This document shows positions 49,301 to 53,649 of a stretch of 64,000 nt of DNA, piece by piece. The DNA is from Dendrobium chrysotoxum (taxonomy: Eukaryota; Streptophyta; Magnoliopsida; Asparagales; Orchidaceae). Numbering within the stretch: the stretch's first letter is position 1; each line of letters opens with the position of its first letter. The stretch spans positions 99,443,264 to 99,507,263 of the forward strand of contig CM034314.1 of assembly GCA_019925795.1 (NCBI GenBank), in the 5' to 3' direction. A model generated the notes under the pieces. The model ran no database searches. It worked only from the letters and a program-made list of their open reading frames with translations, and was not told where the DNA came from. Made by a program: the position numbers and the translations under genes.

Positions 49301-51764
49301 ATCCAGATTTGTTGTTTAGCGTTTGTATTTTCAATTTGATCGTGCATTTTTAACGTTTTAAGGTCCAGTTCCCTATAGTTTTATTCAGCTCAAGTCCCCT
49401 GCATTTAGTTTAAGTTCTGTGAATTTCATTTTGAATTTCAATAGCCTCCTGATGTCTTCCCTGTTTAGGTGAAATTTCAGGAGTTTGGGCCTTCCCACCA
49501 AGCCAAGAAAGGTGTGTATGGTAGGTGTCAGGAGACACAACGTCCATAGTCTTTAATCTCACCACGCCAAGAAAGGTGTATATAGGTCTTCAGGAGTACC
49601 TGTTTGAAATGCATAGTTTTTCCCCGCCAGCACTGAGGCATGTATACTGGTACTTAGAAGTTGTCCCCGCCACGCTAAGAAAAGCGTGTACAGGGCTTAC
49701 CCACCTCGCCGTAAGCGCCACACCGGATTCCCTCCCACAACGCTAAGAAAAGCTTGTATAGGTGATTTTTCGGCTCGCCACAAATACCTAAAATGGGGTT
49801 TGAGGGCTTATACCTTTGCGATGTGATGTCGGCGACATCAATGACGACGACGACAAAAATTTGCAAAATGTCCTCCCCCCTTTTTGTCATCATTTTTTTG
49901 TGTATATATATATATATATATTTCTCTTTTCTTTTTTTTGATATTTTCTTTTATCATATATATATATATATATATATATGTATAATAATAATAATAAGTA
50001 TTAATAATATTAAATATTATTAATATTGATAAAGAAATCACCTTCTGGCTGTGAGAAAAATCAACATAGGCTGATGTGTGGATTCGGACAGGAAAATTGA
50101 AGTCCAAATAGGCTTGGGTAGGGGATTTGGCTGAGGTGTGAGGTTGGAAGGCTAGGAGGTGCGATTGGTTTTGCAAAGGTGGATTGGAGGCTTCGGTCGG
50201 CCGCTAAGATCAGAGCAGGAGGAAATAGGTCAAATGCAGCTTCGATTCGCGTGCGTGATCGAGTTATAGGATCGGGTTTGGTCTAAAATCGGCGTGAGTT
50301 CGGCACAGTAGAATGGCTTTGCGTGAGGAAGGGTTGGAACGGAGGTTTTCTTGCGGCTATAGCTGGATGGTTGCGAACAGGAGGCCTTCGATTGTTGTGG
50401 AGTTGGGATTGTTGAGGGATTCGAATGGCATGGAGATCGAAAGATTGGCATCGGGATAGGGAGGTTGTGCCTCTATTGGGACGGGTTGTGCGGCTAGGTC
50501 GTCGGGCATGGATAGCAGGCAACGGGAGATTGAGAGTGAGGAGGAAGGGATTCGAGCGTGATGAAGAGAGCACGGTACAATGTGCGCGTGGAAGAGAGCC
50601 AAAGCTCTTCATTTCCAATTCATTTTATCAGCGTGAGTGGAGCATGGATCGAGAGCGGGATTTGAGCGTGGTTGGCTCTGAAATGGCGCCGATTGCAGGG
50701 TATGGGAATTGTAGTAGTGTCGGGATGAGCAAGATTTGAGCAGGTATTTTATTTCATTCTTTTTCTAAAATTTAAGTTCAGGTCAACAGTCGGGAAGCCA
50801 TTGATCGAATGGCAGCCAAGCCAACAACTCTATGATGCTAAGCTTTCGGCTAGGCATCGAGGAGGCAAAATGCCAGGTTGGAGACTTCACGGTACTGGGT
50901 CTTGGGAAGTTGTTGACTGGGAGGTGGCCAAACTGATAGATCTATGGATGTTGAGCTTTTGGCAAGGGCCGAGAAGGATAAGATATAGGCGGATGACTGT
51001 ATGATGTCAAGCTAATAAAAGGAGGCTGATGAGTTCAAATTAATTTGATTAGTATTAAACTAATTTAGGGAAAATTAAGGGGGCCGGTCTAAGTGAAATC
51101 TAACTTGCCCGAGGATGGGTGAAGCCATCCCTAATAAATGCTTTTTATGTGGAAAAGGTATACAAATTATGAGAGCTCTAGTAAAAAAAAAAAAAACGTC
51201 ACTTCTCTTTGTTATATGCACCTTGAAACAAAATCCAATGTGCATCACATTAAGCTTAGAAGACATTGTTCTTAACCGTGAGATTCTGGGAAAGTAGTGT
51301 GATTCAGCACATCTTATACCTTTTTTTGTTTTTGATAGATGACGCTTATTTCTTCTCCATAGTTTGTCGGTAATTGTTGATTTACACAAAGACTACAAAA
51401 TTGTTTCTGTTTTCTAAACTAAAAATCACATATAAAGAGTCTGGCCTTAAGTCAAATGCTGAGCCCTGCCACATATCATGAAGCATAGCATTGCTCGTTG
51501 ACATTCACATGATTAACATTTAGTGTTTGGAAATGCATTTCAAGCAGTCTGCATCAGTCATAAAAAATGGCAGTACTACCTTCGAAGGAGCTCTCTATTT
51601 CACTTCCTAGCTTCTCTTTCATTCTACTAAATCTGAATTGCTGCAGGGTGGAGTATGGAGACGAAGGAGTAGGTATTGTGTCTCAGCAGCTCTACTCTGC
51701 ACTCACAAGCCTACAGATGGGTCTTTCAGAGGACAAGTTGTGCTGGACTGTCGTGGTAGATTAA
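10118..51764 (+). CDS. BCAT: Branched-chain amino acid aminotransferase (BCAT), spliced, 5' end not in view
   Basis: A PLP-dependent class IV aminotransferase that interconverts leucine, isoleucine and valine with their 2-oxo acids, using glutamate/2-oxoglutarate. Nine exons at 10118-10203, 11833-12007, 29008-29184, 29268-29399, 29932-30030, 32194-32310, 32660-32755, 37304-37416 and 51647-51764 join to 370 codons plus TAA with no internal stop; all introns are GT/AG. Recognisable blocks in order are ELADINWDNLGFG, GLFEGLKAYR, FRPEENAWRM, LYIRPLLMGSG, GGTGGVKTIGNYAA (PLP lysine), LPGITRKS, CTGTAVVVSPVGS (phosphate-binding turn) and a C-terminal LTSLQMG. The first and last introns interrupt codons after their second base; the others fall between codons. 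The exon with the start codon is missing, so plastid versus mitochondrial targeting is inferred only from the family. Transposons enlarge five of the eight introns or their neighbourhood, but every exon is intact, so I regard the gene as functional. Confidence 0.93.
10204..11832 (+). other. BCAT: BCAT intron, 1629 bp
   Basis: Donor GTATGT, acceptor CTGCAG. T-rich unique-looking sequence with no transposon I recognise, so it is probably the original intron. Confidence 0.75.
11833..12007 (+). CDS. BCAT: BCAT exon: N-terminal part of the catalytic domain
   Basis: It starts after TCCTGCAG and ends CAA before GTAGTG. It encodes EASELADINWDNLGFGLVP, then the block DYMYIAKSPIDGVF and QRFGPIQMCPSAGILNYGQ. 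This is the entry segment of the class IV aminotransferase fold in plant BCATs, where the LNYGQ end leads into the substrate-binding loop. The first base completes the Gln codon of the preceding exon. It is followed by a 17,000-bp intron. Confidence 0.95.
12300..13427 (+). repeat. 5' LTR of the old gypsy element (approximate)
   Basis: Collinear with 27910-28970. Shared words include AAAAGTGAGCC, GAGATAYTAATTGGA, TTGGCTTGAGATTCAA, a GACCACC/ATC-rich low-complexity stretch (12840-13170) and a TTTTATTTATC end segment. Frames in the GACCACC-rich part are not genes. Confidence 0.6.
13428..14069 (+). other. Leader region of the old gypsy element
   Basis: Lies between the 5' LTR and the gag relic. 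No intact frame; expected position of the untranslated leader and gag N-terminus. Confidence 0.4.
14070..14640 (+). pseudogene. Ty3/gypsy gag relic
   Basis: One frame reads KFKLLKIDSYDGVLNPYEYI, then DHYMITMHMQQASNAVLCQI and FVDTLKGQT before a stop. In shifted frames TIRTFVEFVR and LSEGERESLKEYFQNFSLE follow. The order DxYDGxxxPxE - AxxCxxFxxTLKG - GESLxxYxxxF is the plant gypsy gag signature. Several stops and frameshifts. Confidence 0.75.
14979..15240. repeat. CACTA left terminal and subterminal repeat region
   Basis: After the terminal CACTA, repeated motifs of the type GCGGTTTTTCGG, GGCGGTTTAGCTGCC and GCGGTCTAACNG occur in both orientations. In this superfamily such motifs are transposase-binding sites. 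Confidence 0.75.
15297..15578. mobile_element. Foldback MITE inside the CACTA element
   Basis: Two long inverted arms, about 15299-15380 and 15485-15568. The left reads GATTTACATACATAC... and the right ends GTATGTATGTAAATC, with GTGTTAGATATGTAAATA complementary to the other arm. A second palindrome (ATGGGTGGTA/TACCACCCAT) lies nearer the centre. No coding capacity. Family not assigned. Confidence 0.75.
17252..18390 (-). mobile_element. Solo LTR related to the three-LTR element
   Basis: On the - strand it begins TGATGGAAGG and ends TTTGCTTGCATCA, like the TGATG...CATCA ends at 1427-4796. It shares AAACCTGAGGGTTT, AAAGCTTGAGAGCTT and GCTTGCGAGCT words in the same order. It interrupts the CACTA second gene. 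No 5-bp target duplication was found at these ends. Instead GAAGCTGA occurs at about 17247 and 18479, so the true insertion may extend to 18478. Confidence 0.65.
17955..18114. repeat. 83-bp tandem duplication inside the solo LTR
   Basis: Unit 1 starts CCACGGAACCAGCCAGGTGG at 17955 and unit 2 starts with the same bases at 18038. They differ at only a few positions and both end GAAGCCCAACAGGT-like. The long frames on both strands here are products of this repeat. Confidence 0.88.
19148..20574 (-). pseudogene. TNP2-like CACTA transposase relic, N-terminal half
   Basis: Start codon at 20574: MTIQEEKYWMYNRLLLGRKG, then LTDKFIEGVETFI. Further along come NFYELLHAAQKLIWEGYTTH, LYQMKKIVSKLGLTAIKIDY, and the most conserved part NIRLGLCADGF, PYFYWSVILTPYNLPSEICM, GPHNPKEKIDIF and SGRSKAGKLACPYCMKNTKS. 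These are the known order of TNP2 blocks. Multiple stops and shifts, and the C-terminal half after the CPYC motif is missing. It would have cut and pasted the element; it is dead. Confidence 0.85.
21985..22173. repeat. CACTA right terminal and subterminal repeat region
   Basis: Repeats of CCGCCGGTATAA, AGCGG and CCGGCGGT, the mirror of the left side, ending CTCTTGTAGTG. Confidence 0.75.
22190..22583 (+). pseudogene. Ty3/gypsy protease-region relic, left piece
   Basis: After the CACTA end the old gypsy resumes: IETIIGGSPLSMNSSSSSLR, then in a shifted frame FDDSDFEGVQILLVINTVI and, further on, ALFGRSFSLLSNHYMGSTIG. This resembles the TIxGG ... FxDxDxEGVxxPHxD ... plant gypsy protease region. 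Many stops. Interrupted at 22584 by a solo LTR. Confidence 0.6.
23166..23261. repeat. 24-bp minisatellite, four units
   Basis: Units starting at 23166, 23190, 23214 and 23238 of the type YAGTCTATCAATAATC + 8 bases. Similar words spread upstream to about 23080 in a looser form. Confidence 0.75.
24072..24161. repeat. (TA)n microsatellite joined to an alternating GC tract
   Basis: About 69 bp of TA followed without spacer by about 20 bp of alternating G/C with T (24141-24160). Frames through it are artefacts. Confidence 0.95.
24349..24560 (+). pseudogene. Ty3/gypsy protease-region relic, right piece
   Basis: One frame reads FLIVKSELAYAIFGRHLQSI, then FGVVSSILHLKLKFLTLSGI and a stop. This matches the FLVVxxxxxYNxILGRxxLxxxxAVxSTxHLxLKFPT region of plant gypsy pol. 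It continues the piece ending at 22583, so the solo LTR split a single gene. Confidence 0.75.
24561..24976. other. Unassigned part of the old gypsy element
   Basis: The RT/RNase H region expected here is absent or decayed beyond recognition. Only short pol-like words remain. Confidence 0.4.
24977..25130 (+). pseudogene. Ty3/gypsy integrase C-terminal relic
   Basis: The frame reads KLQYNLDLLPEIQDVAQLKI, TSYH, stop, RIAHHIN, stop, RVKPQSISIRDLMLCNLEVA. It aligns with the NLDLLxExRxxAQxRxAxYQxRxxxYYNxRVxPRxFxxGDLVLR block near the integrase C-terminus. Two in-frame stops. Confidence 0.78.
25131..25671. other. 3' untranslated part of the old gypsy element
   Basis: AT-rich, no frame recognised. 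The LINE target duplication starts at 25672. Confidence 0.35.
25694..26149 (-). mobile_element. 5'-truncated RTE LINE tail, 456 bp
   Basis: Flanked by a perfect 22-bp target duplication at 25672-25693 and 26150-26171 (TAATGAAAATTT...TATCA). The - strand encodes LRWMSGFTLRDKIRNEHIRE, VGVAPVEDKIRESRLRWFGH and GRPKKT, then the 3' end with a (TTG)n tail abutting 25694. The 5' side carries a small local rearrangement (repeated ATAAAGCATTGCA). Confidence 0.9.
26172..26809. other. Old gypsy 3' region, nothing recognised
   Basis: AT-rich sequence between a LINE and a tandem repeat; no frame or family recognised. Confidence 0.35.
26810..27298. repeat. About 92-bp tandem repeat, three diverged units, split by a LINE
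   Basis: Units near 26815, 27155 and 27245 share GAGCCTTGR and TTTTTAAACTCTT and, in the first two, TTTTYCAGCCTTT. Removing the LINE at 26890-27126 restores an even spacing. Confidence 0.68.
26890..27126 (+). mobile_element. RTE LINE 3' tail, 237 bp
   Basis: Contains GGTAGACCTAAAAAGACTTGG, CACAATGGAGAAAAAAGATT, the TGGGATAAAGGCTTGATG signature and a TTGTTAT tail. Flanked by TTTCACAGGGTA / TTTCATAGGGTA at about 26877 and 27127. Noncoding except the last codons of the LINE. Confidence 0.82.
27490..27530. repeat. (TA)n(TG)n compound microsatellite
   Basis: About 9 TA units run directly into about 11 TG units. Confidence 0.95.
27910..28970 (+). repeat. 3' LTR of the old gypsy element (approximate)
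   Basis: Direct counterpart of 12300-13427, preceded by a purine tract GAGGGGAGG at 27903. It contains a (TA)n run at 28351-28383 and ends only about 40 bp before a BCAT exon. Confidence 0.6.
28351..28383. repeat. (TA)n microsatellite in the 3' LTR
   Basis: A 32-bp alternating TA run not present at the same place in the 5' LTR. Confidence 0.95.
29008..29184 (+). CDS. BCAT: BCAT exon: GLFEGLKAYR block
   Basis: Acceptor TGTTTCAG and donor GTATTG. Its 59 codons begin GLFEGLKAYRKEDGS and include FRPEENAWRM, GAERMCMPSPTVEHF and ANKRW. The FEGLKAYR segment follows directly on LNYGQ of the previous exon, which proves that the 17-kb gap is an intron. The FRPEEN...RM block is a hallmark of branched-chain aminotransferases. 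Trp replaces the usual small or aliphatic residue in ENAWRM, a minor oddity. Confidence 0.96.
29268..29399 (+). CDS. BCAT: BCAT exon: LYIRPLLMGSG block
   Basis: Separated from the previous exon by an 83-bp intron, the shortest in the gene. It encodes VPPPGKGSLYIRPLLMGSG, then AVLGLAPAPEYTFLIFVSP and VGNYFK. The Arg of YIRPL is a conserved active-site residue of BCATs. Donor is GTTCGT after AAG. Confidence 0.96.
29400..29931 (+). other. BCAT: BCAT intron, 532 bp
   Basis: Donor GTTCGT followed by a 12-A run; acceptor TTCAG. No transposon recognised. Confidence 0.85.
29932..30030 (+). CDS. BCAT: BCAT exon with the PLP-binding lysine
   Basis: Its 33 codons are EGLAPINLIVENEFHRAIPG followed by GTGGVKTIGNYAA. 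By family alignment from memory, the lysine codon at 30007-30009 in GGVKTIGNY forms the Schiff base with pyridoxal phosphate. Acceptor is AGTTCAG and donor GTAAAT. Confidence 0.96.
30031..32193 (+). other. BCAT: BCAT intron, 2163 bp, with one LINE
   Basis: Donor GTAAAT, acceptor TTTCAG. Removing the LINE at 31018-31984 and one duplicate leaves about 1.18 kb of plain AT-rich intron. Confidence 0.85.
31018..31984 (-). mobile_element. 5'-truncated RTE LINE, 967 bp
   Basis: Flanked by a perfect 12-bp duplication TATAGTAATTTT at 31006-31017 and 31985-31996. The - strand carries MYAGAITCVQTQGGLTKYFT, LHQGSALSPYLFALVMDVLT, FADDILLVDKTREGVKGKLE, SRSKTEYMECNFSNN and the 3' domain WMSGFTLRDRIRNEHIRE...GRPKKTW, with a (TTG)n tail at the 31018 side. 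Truncated within the reverse transcriptase and frameshifted at about 31560. The catalytic FADD is intact, so this is a relatively young copy. Confidence 0.92.
32194..32310 (+). CDS. BCAT: BCAT exon: VLKAQSIAKAKGYSDVLYLD
   Basis: Its 39 codons begin VLKAQSIAKAKGYSDVLYLD and end with SSCNVFVVK. The segment follows the PLP lysine in the family and begins the C-terminal half of the fold. Acceptor TTGTTTCAG, donor GTATAT. The intron before it carries a 967-bp LINE in the opposite orientation. Confidence 0.95.
32311..32659 (+). other. BCAT: BCAT intron, 349 bp
   Basis: GTATAT...TTTTTTAG; no repeat recognised. Confidence 0.85.
32660..32755 (+). CDS. BCAT: BCAT exon: ISTPAIKGTILPGITRKS
   Basis: Its 32 codons include DKVISTPAIKGTILPGITRK and IIEVAQSQGFQ. 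The LPGITR(K/R) segment is strongly conserved in class IV aminotransferases, near the cofactor. Acceptor TTTTTTAG, donor GTATTT. A 4.5-kb intron full of LINEs follows. Confidence 0.95.
33555..33692. repeat. Short tandem repeat, about 41-50 bp period, three units
   Basis: Units near 33557, 33607 and 33648 each contain TTAGATRAGATTCTTTTAT and TTTATATTAT; CATATGGCATAAT occurs twice. Confidence 0.75.
33734..34029 (+). mobile_element. RTE LINE 3' tail, 296 bp, inserted in the older LINE
   Basis: Flanked by a 17-bp duplication AGTTAAAATMTAAAAAA (33717-33733 and 34030-34046, one mismatch). Contains GGTTGGAGTAGCTCCAGTGG, the FGH-IKWRPSDDPVRK part of the frame, and the GGGATAAAGGCTTGATGC end with TTGTTGCTATTG tail. 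Confidence 0.88.
34745..37030 (+). mobile_element. Longest RTE LINE copy in the window, 2.3 kb
   Basis: Begins inside the endonuclease C-terminus (DCKVISSESLCTQQRLLVLD near 34838) and runs through the whole reverse transcriptase to the 3' end AGTGGGATAAAGGCTTTATG at about 37020. The start is approximate and no clear target duplication was found. It is the same family as the copies at 0.6, 25.7 and 31.0 kb. Confidence 0.85.
34840..37000 (+). pseudogene. RTE endonuclease end and reverse transcriptase (broken)
   Basis: Open blocks: 34918-35223 (ANVMWEIVACNIKNVAKDVL), 35334-35855 (RITKTEVREVLKKMKCGKTV, GPDDIPTEAWKCLEVEG, VLVPIFKNKGDAQDCANYRR) and 35892-36710 (EAIHFLRDLMEKYREEKEDF, FIDLKKAYDKVPREV, SRSKTEYMECNFNSN, KGKFYKIVVRPAVLYGVECW). 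Stops lie between the blocks and at 36709. The catalytic motif reads FANDILL instead of FADDILL at about 36257, so this copy lost a metal-binding aspartate. It would have reverse-transcribed LINE RNA at a nicked target. Confidence 0.88.
37304..37416 (+). CDS. BCAT: BCAT exon: FCTGTAVVVSPVGS
   Basis: It starts after TTATGAAG and ends AAAAG before GTAATT, leaving two bases of an Arg codon. It encodes VEERLVAIDELLEADEVFCT followed by GTAVVVSPVGSITYLGK. The GTA turn binds the cofactor phosphate in this family. It is followed by a 14,230-bp intron. Confidence 0.95.
37417..38422. other. Plain AT-rich part of the last intron
   Basis: No repeat or coding signal recognised. Probably original intron sequence. 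Confidence 0.45.
38423..38898 (+). repeat. 5' LTR of gag-only element copy 2
   Basis: 476 bp, same family as 6088-6554 and 7794-8249 (opposite strand). It is the only one of the three that keeps the canonical TG start. Confidence 0.85.
39043..39654 (+). CDS. Gag N-terminal region of LTR element, 203 codons open
   Basis: Begins MVAKKVDALEERFEGEMSRI, then a heptad-like stretch FDLHAMMKKLLENQI, SRVVPMANPNQDLTGILLAE, FFHKEPPPVASIRGGSGFLD and GEGGGQEPPPRAPIRGG. It corresponds to the N-terminal, coiled-coil and linker portion of gag before the capsid domain, which is missing here. The frame is open where copy 1 has a stop, so this copy is younger or better preserved. Structural role only; no enzyme domain. 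It is unlikely to be a host gene. Confidence 0.6.
   Translation: MVAKKVDALEERFEGEMSRIKATVEDQLSSVEDKVFDLHAMMKKLLENQIETAVSKTKGPMGRTTNSEFHRRENDVEIMEEMLRRLLVTQTKTSRVVPMANPNQDLTGILLAESKGKEIRQEFGAGSFFHKEPPPVASIRGGSGFLDEGTTKMKSFGGGGRAADHYERDFGQGEPLIGEGGGQEPPPRAPIRGGLGLLDGGTS
39836..41169. other. Unassigned sequence before the palindrome array
   Basis: No gene or known repeat. Short ORFs on both strands carry no recognisable motif. Loose dyads begin to appear from about 41000. Confidence 0.35.
41170..42295. repeat. Palindrome array I: three-hairpin units (A-B-C)
   Basis: About eight cycles of three imperfect palindromes. Type A has arms such as ATCTTAGAA (41486-41494 with 41500-41508), GAACTTGG (41617-41624 with 41634-41641) and AGCTTAG (41965-41971 with 41981-41987) around a CCAAA-like loop. 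Type B is the TTTGTTGA...TCAACAAA kind (for example 41996-42024). Type C is the TTTGGAGCC...GGCTCCAAA kind (for example 41711-41736). Arms differ between cycles but stay complementary, some via G-T pairs. Predicted frames across it (for example 41381-41806) follow the repeat and carry no motif. Confidence 0.8.
42300..43110. repeat. Palindrome array II: four-hairpin units of about 145 bp
   Basis: Five units starting near 42366, 42544, 42686, 42836 and 42977, each with four hairpins in the same order: slot 1 TTGAA...TTCAAGG, slot 2 TGCAAY...RTTGCA, slot 3 CTACAACT...AGTTGTAG, slot 4 CTCCTAA/TTTGCCTA kind. Perfect examples: 11-bp arms at 42510-42520 / 42530-42540, 8-bp at 42548-42555 / 42565-42572, 10-bp at 42798-42807 / 42817-42826. 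Loops keep a CAAA or CCAAAT core. Slot 2 changes in both arms between units. Confidence 0.82.
43111..43850. repeat. Palindrome array III: single hairpins with unrelated arms
   Basis: About twenty further palindromes with little sequence in common apart from the loop. Perfect arms: 43115-43124 / 43131-43140, 43161-43170 / 43179-43188, 43368-43377 / 43385-43394, 43788-43798 / 43806-43816, and the longest, 14 bp, TCCAACATTTAGCT at 43711-43724 with its complement at 43729-43742 around CAAA. Near-perfect 12-bp arms lie at 43755-43766 / 43772-43783 around CCAAA. Confidence 0.85.
43851..45835. other. Unassigned region with scattered dyads
   Basis: No gene recognised. Scattered palindromes of the same style continue, for example CTAAGT...ACTTAG and GGCTCC...GGAGC near 44700-44735, and GGGGCTTGCCCC near 45527. 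Otherwise AT-rich. Confidence 0.35.
45840..46400. repeat. Decayed tandem repeat with GAGAAGGC / GGTGGCCAAGTTG words
   Basis: Loose repeats of GTTGAGAAGGC, TCTTGGGAAGATATCAAC, AGGTGGCCAAGTTGTTAGAT and TGTTGAGTTG with a spacing of roughly 60-120 bp. Similar words in the same order reappear at 50790-51010. Confidence 0.55.
46401..47065. other. Unassigned region with perfect small hairpins
   Basis: Contains GACCC...GGGTC near 46430 and CTCTCG...CGAGAG near 46606, and a 13-G homopolymer at about 46760. No gene. Confidence 0.35.
47066..47150. repeat. 54-bp direct duplication
   Basis: GGTGCCATTTGGCGG occurs at about 47079 and 47133, each followed by related AAACMA sequence. The word itself contains the dyad GCCATTTGGC. 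Confidence 0.75.
47151..48300. other. Unassigned region of the last intron
   Basis: No gene. Small dyads such as ACGCA...TGCGT near 47717 and CTCCTA...TAGGAG near 47669. The open frames at 47889-48241 overlap in two frames and carry no motif. Confidence 0.3.
48300..49260. repeat. Decayed tandem repeat rich in TTGTAGG and TGCAGATG words
   Basis: A segment starting GTACATAACG at about 48339 recurs at 48590 (about 251 bp apart) with CCYACAG-AGCTYGCAGATG in both. TTTGTAGG and CTTGCAGGCGGG words recur every 60-130 bp. Confidence 0.55.
49490..49790. repeat. Palindrome array IV with AAGAAA loops
   Basis: Four or five units about 45-70 bp apart, centred near 49508, 49568, 49680 and 49748, with a weaker one at about 49630. 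Arms vary around a fixed AAGAAA loop: CACGCC/GGTGT, CACGCT/AGCGTG (perfect), AACGCT/AGC-TT. Other dyads lie between them, such as GTGTC-AGGA-GACAC near 49529. Confidence 0.72.
49901..49979. repeat. Two (TA)n microsatellites
   Basis: TA runs at about 49901-49920 and 49957-49979, separated by a T-rich stretch and followed by AATAAT repeats. Confidence 0.95.
50040..50785. other. G-rich unassigned region
   Basis: Higher GC than its surroundings, with overlapping short frames on both strands (50230-50739) and no protein motif. Possibly an LTR or a leader of a decayed element; not assigned. Confidence 0.3.
50790..51010. repeat. Second block of the 45.9-46.4 kb repeat
   Basis: Contains GGTCTTGGGAAGTTGTTGAC, GGAGGTGGCCAAACTGATAG, TGTTGAGCTTT and GCCGAGAAGG, matching the order of words at 45880-46140. 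Confidence 0.55.
51011..51646. other. End of the last BCAT intron
   Basis: AT-rich, with a 15-A run near 51182; no transposon recognised; ends with the GCTGCAG acceptor. Confidence 0.5.
51647..51764 (+). CDS. BCAT: BCAT last exon and stop codon
   Basis: Acceptor TTGCTGCAG. The first base completes the Arg codon. It encodes VEYGDEGVGIVSQQLYSALT followed by SLQMGLSEDKLCWTVVVD and TAA at 51762-51764. The SxQLYxxLTxLQMG signature is the usual C-terminus of plant BCATs, so the gene is complete at its 3' end even though this exon lies 14 kb from the previous one. Confidence 0.95.
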
Positions 51765-52180
51765 GAACTTCAAATTCATTAAACTATTTCTGGAGGACCA
51801 CTTTTATCTATATTTCTTGCTTGTGGCAAACATATCAGTAGATCTTGGGCAGCTGTCAGTTCACAGCCGATATCACCCAATCGCTTGGTTTAGTGTTTGA
51901 TTTCAATCATTCTTTCATCTTTAATTACAGCAGCTATTGAAATTCACTGCTGGGTTTTGTTTTGTGTTGTATTAAATACCTTTTCGTCACCGCTGGATTG
52001 AACTTGTGCTTTATTATTGGTTAACAGCTGTGTCCCAAGTAATTTCACTATGTTAAATCTATGTGATGTTTTACTTATTAGCAGGCTTTTGCCAGTGGTT
52101 ACAGAAAAGACACCAGGTTGATTCCTTTCTGTGAATCCGCAAGCTAAAGCTACTGATCACACAAGTAACATGCTTTCACT
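51765..52180 (+). other. Probable BCAT 3' untranslated region and downstream flank
   Basis: This follows the stop codon. It is T-rich with ATTAAA-like words near 51970 and TTTATTATTGG near 52010. No end of transcription can be fixed from sequence alone. A CAG-preceded block near 52083-52145 could be a spliced 3'UTR exon, but nothing proves it. Confidence 0.35.
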
Positions 52181-53640
52181 CTTTACTTTTTTAGTGCAAA
52201 AATTTAAATTTTTTGTATCAAAAAAAGCTAGCCCAAATAAAATCATAATTTTGCCACTCAAAATTTGAAGGCTCTCGCTAACCGTTGGGGGCTTATTTCT
52301 CCAGTGGTCATCATCCTAACCTTTTTAATCATTGACAATAGTGGATTAGTGAGAAACCGACGTGGAACTGTGGTAACATCACTAATGTTTTACCCCACTC
52401 GAATATATTTAAGTATTCGATGCATTAAAATATATAATTTTATTGTTTTTTTGTGTTGATTTGACGTTCAATTTTTTGTTTCTGAAAATGTTAACATCAA
52501 GGAATGGTTTTTTTCTCTTCCTGGTGGAGGGGATTTAGGTCAAGTAAGGTAAATTAACATACATATCACATATATAAGATTTAAATTTAAGATCTTTTGA
52601 TTAATAATCAAATCTTTCCGGCAACAAAATAATGTGTATAAGGTGGAGCTACATATGAATACTGTTTTGAATTAATAATAATAGAATAGGGATGATATCA
52701 GGTCGTGTTGGAGCTGATTTGACTTAATGAGAAATAAAAAAACTATCATAACAACTAGATTTGAACCTAACTAGAAATAAAATAAAATAAAAATTTAGTT
52801 GAACTTGAACTTTGACTAAAAATGGAAATTATTTTTGGTTGAGTTAATTTGAGCCAAAATTATTATATCTTGAGTCGGATTGAAATTAAGTTTAAGTCAA
52901 CATAAATTAAGTTTATATTAATTAAATGGATAAGTATATCTGTACTATCATATATTAATCAGATAATATATAACAAATAGTTGTTTTGGGAAGAATTTGA
53001 AATTGACCTAAATTGATTTTGTGCCGGAGATTAAAATTAGCTTGAAATTAGTTCCTTAATTATGAGTTGAGTCAAATTCTGATAATTTAGAACAAGGCCT
53101 TGAGTTTTGAAGCATGTTTTTAGAGAGCTCTAGAGAAAGAGATAGGGAGGACAAAGAAAAGAAGTGAACAAATTACTTATTAGATATTAATTGTATTTTT
53201 TAACAGCCAAATATCATTCATAAATTACTAGTAAAAGACATACGTCCAAAGCCTAGTAAAAAAGAAAGATATGCCAATCTCTTAATCAATCAAATAATAC
53301 TATCTAGCATTTAATCCTCCCTAGTATTGTAGATTCGATTAGATCGAGTAAAAACCTCCATTTGTGAGTTCTTAATCACTGCCCATATCATGCTTGGAGT
53401 CCTTCTTAAGATTGTTGATATGATTGATAAAATCAACTTCATCAGCCACGGATTTTAGTGCGTTTTTTCTCCTGATTTAAAAAAAAAATAACACTTAAAA
53501 TTTAATTTGAAATATATTTTAAGATACTTTCTGAATTTAGATTTTATTTATAGTAAAAATAATTTGTTATATAAGACAAATGTAATGAGATTAAAACATA
53601 TGAATTTGAGTACATTTAGCTGATATATTGAGTAATTTGG
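52181..53640. other. Intergenic AT-rich DNA, nothing recognised
   Basis: No coding signal, repeat boundary or RNA gene seen. Confidence 0.4.
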
Positions 53641-53649
53641 ATTGATTCA

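Larger units (their letters stand above)
37417..51646 (+). other. BCAT: Giant last BCAT intron, 14,230 bp
   Basis: Donor GTAATT at 37417, acceptor GCTGCAG ending at 51646. It holds a truncated gag-only LTR element, the palindrome arrays and several decayed tandem repeats. Confidence 0.88.

Noticed and set aside
50230..50739. Overlapping frames of 73-111 codons on both strands in a GC-rich block
   Set aside because: Open on both strands in several frames with no recognisable domain; explained by higher GC content.
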